Assembly: GCA_023390695.1 (NCBI GenBank)
Contig: JAEWCJ010000432.1
Location: 1 to 7,366, forward strand
Length of the DNA stretch: 7,366 nt
Origin: Pseudomonadota bacterium
GTDB lineage: Bacteria; Pseudomonadota; Alphaproteobacteria; Rhizobiales; Xanthobacteraceae
Direction of reading: 5' to 3'
The notes under the pieces were generated by a model. The model was not told where the DNA came from. It ran no database searches and saw nothing but the letters and a program-made list of their open reading frames with translations. Both the position numbers and the translations under genes were made by a program. This document shows positions 6,105 to 7,366 of this stretch, one piece after another; position 1 is the stretch's first letter, and the number at the start of each line of letters is the position of its first letter.

Positions 6105-6290
6105 TCAGTGAATTCTGACGCTGACCGACTGCTGAAGACGAGCAATCTCGTCCTTCACCAGCAATTTGCGACGCTTCAACTCGGTTATTTTCATGTCATC
6201 CGTGGAGGGATGCGCAAGCGCATCCGAAATTTCATCCTCAAGCGCCTGATGCTGGGCCTTGAGTTCCGCGAGATTGACACCTGGGGACAT
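6105..6290 (-). CDS. YdcH/DUF465-family small helical protein (copy 1)
   Basis: The product has 61 residues, almost all helical, with the DUF465 pattern: a first helix LAELKAQHQALEDEISDAL (8-26) and a second with the hallmark LKRRKLLVKDEIARLQ (38-53). Members fold as a short helical hairpin or coiled coil in the cytoplasm, and their biochemical role is not established. The start is well supported by AGAAGGAG at 6297-6304, six bases upstream. The gene is divergent from a second member of the same family at 6572-6778 and is followed by a terminator-like hairpin. Confidence 0.88.
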   Translation of the reverse strand: MSPGVNLAELKAQHQALEDEISDALAHPSTDDMKITELKRRKLLVKDEIARLQQSVSVRIH

Positions 6291-6571
6291 GCAGGTCTCC
6301 TTCTGAGGGGTTGGAGCCTAGGCGTTCAAATTTGACACGCAGAATGTGGCAAGTCGATTCCCGGACGCAAAAAATCCCCACTGATCCCACTGCGGAACCT
6401 TGCTTGCAGGGGCACGGAGATGGGATGATAGTTGCAGTTCAGGGCGGCGGCGCGCAGGCGCCAAGTCCCCGAAAAGGGATCGTTTTTCGTCAAATTCTCC
6501 GGGTCCCGGCCGGCGGCCCGTGCGGATGAGTCGTGCCGTCCCTCGCAATTTCCGGGATCCTTCAGGCGGCG
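6291..6571. promoter_or_regulatory. Divergent intergenic region between the two YdcH-family genes
   Basis: These 281 bp should hold the promoters of both small genes, but I find no pair of -35/-10 boxes that I would defend. Short GC-rich self-complementary bits occur (GGCGC at 6449-6453 with GCGCC at 6458-6462; TCCC at 6466 with GGGA at 6476, then TCGTTTTT). No coding sequence is supported. Confidence 0.4.
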
Positions 6572-6778
6572 ATGACACAAGAGGAAGAAAGCGAGCTTCG
6601 GACACAATTGGCCCGCCTGCAGCAGGAGCATCGCGACCTGGATGTGGCGATCGAGGCTCTGATGGAATCGCCCGGCGCCGACCTGCTGCAAGTGCAGCGT
6701 CTCAAGAAACGCAAGCTGGTATTGCGCGACCGCATTTCCTTCATCGAAGACCAGCTCACGCCGGATATCATCGCCTAG
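6572..6778 (+). CDS. YdcH/DUF465-family small helical protein (copy 2)
   Basis: The 68-residue product begins MTQEEESELRTQLARLQQEH and carries the family core LKKRKLVLRDRISFIEDQL (44-62), ending TPDIIA. This form, including the PGADLLQ linker and the TPDIIA end, is highly conserved in Rhizobiales as I recall. It is a cytoplasmic helical hairpin of unknown function. The frame is open upstream to a GTG at 6533, which would add 13 residues (MPSLAISGILQAA) unlike the family. I chose the ATG at 6572 because the family domain begins there, although its ribosome binding site is weak. It is a diverged paralogue of the minus-strand gene at 6105-6290. Confidence 0.88.
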   Translation: MTQEEESELRTQLARLQQEHRDLDVAIEALMESPGADLLQVQRLKKRKLVLRDRISFIEDQLTPDIIA

Positions 6779-6852
6779 CGGAACGGCGGATACTCCTCCG
6801 GATCATCCCCCGGGGCGATCGCACGATTTCGATCACAACGAGAACAGCTTCG

Positions 6853-7323
6853 ATGACACCAGAGATGGCCCGCGGGTGGCGGACTATGCTGCAAGGCCTG
6901 ACCAGACGTATCGTCGTGCCGATCCTGATTGCATGGACCGCTCAGGCCGCAATGGCGCAGACGGCGCCATCGCCCGCCACGCCTGCACAGGCGCTGGATC
7001 CGCAGGCGAAGGAATTGATCGTCGGCACCAAGGAAGCGCCTCCCTTCGCGATGAAGGGAACGGACGGCACCTGGCAGGGCATCAGCATCGACCTCTGGCG
7101 CCGCATCGCCGACGAGAAGGGATGGCGTTATCGCTTCGCCGAAGAGCCGACGGTGCAGGATCTGGTCGACGGCATGGCGGCCGGCAAATTCGACGCCGCG
7201 GTTGCGGCGTTGACGGTCACGGGGCGCGCGAACGCCTTTTCGATTTCACCTCCGTGTTCTATTCGACCGGCCTTGGGATCGCCGTTCTGGACGGCGGACC
7301 GCCAAGCTGGCGGCCCCTCATAA
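6853..7323 (+). CDS. Exported glutamate-receptor-like ligand-binding/ion-channel protein, N-terminal part; frame broken near 7225
   Basis: From the ATG at 6853 (GAGAA at 6840-6844, eight bases upstream) the frame encodes a signal peptide (residues ~13-35, hydrophobic 20-34, cleavage after AMA before Q36). A Pro/Ala linker follows, then the first lobe of a bacterial extracellular solute-binding (SBP_bac_3) domain: ELIVGTKEAPPFAMKGTDG (54-72), WQGISIDLWRRIADEKG (74-90), LVDGMAAGKFDAAVAALTVT (104-123). After G124/R125 the family consensus is lost, and this frame ends in unrelated residues at TAA 7321-7323. The expected sequence resumes in another frame (see 7227-7366). ATGs at 6865 and 6886 are alternative starts; the latter leaves a compact signal peptide. 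The intact protein would probably be a GluR0-type ligand-gated channel or a related transporter-like receptor in the inner membrane. The pore region is not in the window. Confidence 0.7.
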   Translation: MTPEMARGWRTMLQGLTRRIVVPILIAWTAQAAMAQTAPSPATPAQALDPQAKELIVGTKEAPPFAMKGTDGTWQGISIDLWRRIADEKGWRYRFAEEPTVQDLVDGMAAGKFDAAVAALTVTGRANAFSISPPCSIRPALGSPFWTADRQAGGPS

Positions 7324-7366
7324 CGGCGCTGACATCCTTCGGCTTCGCGCAGGCGGTTCTCGCCCA
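7227..7366 (+). pseudogene. Continuation of the same receptor/channel gene in a shifted frame (runs off right edge)
   Basis: Read from 7227 in the frame one base back from the upstream part, the sequence gives RERLFDFTSVFYSTGLGIAV and stays open to the window edge. That is what should follow TVTG in this family, where the pattern is TVT-x-x-R-E/A-R-x-x-DF-x-x-x-FY-x-x-GLGIAV. The next residues (SWRPLITALTSFGFAQAVLA) look like the approach to the first transmembrane helix of the channel-bearing members. One missing base around 7222-7229, in the run GGGGCGCGCG, explains the break. It may be a genuine null mutation, a recent indel or a sequencing error in a GC-rich run. No slippery heptamer for programmed frameshifting is present. 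Confidence 0.65.

Noticed and set aside
6449..6487. Small hairpins followed by TCGTTTTT as a plus-strand terminator
   Set aside because: The stems are only 4-5 bp, and no plus-strand gene ends upstream of this divergent region.
7218..7240. Programmed ribosomal frameshift in the receptor gene
   Set aside because: No X-XXY-YYZ slippery heptamer fits the frame, and the downstream context is unremarkable. A plain indel or sequencing error is more likely.

Overview
The window reads as chromosomal DNA from a high-GC alphaproteobacterium, most likely Hyphomicrobiales (Rhizobiales) of the Bradyrhizobium/Afipia/Xanthobacteraceae type. The clues are strong GC bias with long antisense shadow frames, two short YdcH/DUF465 proteins side by side, orphan Bug-type solute-binding proteins, and an intergenic palindrome of the kind scattered through Bradyrhizobium-like genomes. 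This placement is inferred from gene content and style, not from a marker gene.

Layout. Positions 1-901 (minus) hold the N-terminal 300 residues of an M24 (Xaa-Pro peptidase/creatinase-fold) protein that runs off the left edge. Five bases upstream of it lies a tripartite tricarboxylate transporter (TTT/Bug) solute-binding protein, 907-1878 (minus). A short divergent promoter region, 1879-1971, carries two near-identical palindromes 19 bp apart and separates this pair from an IclR/PcaR-like regulator, 1972-2769 (plus). An AMP-forming acyl-CoA ligase follows at 2906-4534 (plus). Its 3' end faces a minus-strand operon across an intergenic palindromic repeat (4546-4629). That operon is a second Bug protein (5019-5990) followed by a small exported coiled-coil protein (4655-5005). 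Next come two divergent YdcH-family genes (6105-6290 minus; 6572-6778 plus). The last gene (from 6853, plus) begins like an exported glutamate-receptor-type ligand-binding/ion-channel protein, but its frame is broken near 7225 and the gene leaves the window.

How the genes may work together. The left half looks like a ligand-controlled catabolic module: a regulator of the aromatic-acid IclR branch, its probable twin operator, a periplasmic carboxylate binder, a hydrolase-fold enzyme and a CoA ligase. The substrate is not identifiable from sequence. Neither Bug protein has TctA/TctB membrane genes here, so each must use a permease encoded elsewhere or act only as a sensor. I see no rRNA, tRNA, CRISPR, insertion sequence or phage gene, and no clearly new multi-gene system. 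The best leads are the twin operator, the frameshifted channel gene and the Bug/coiled-coil pair.
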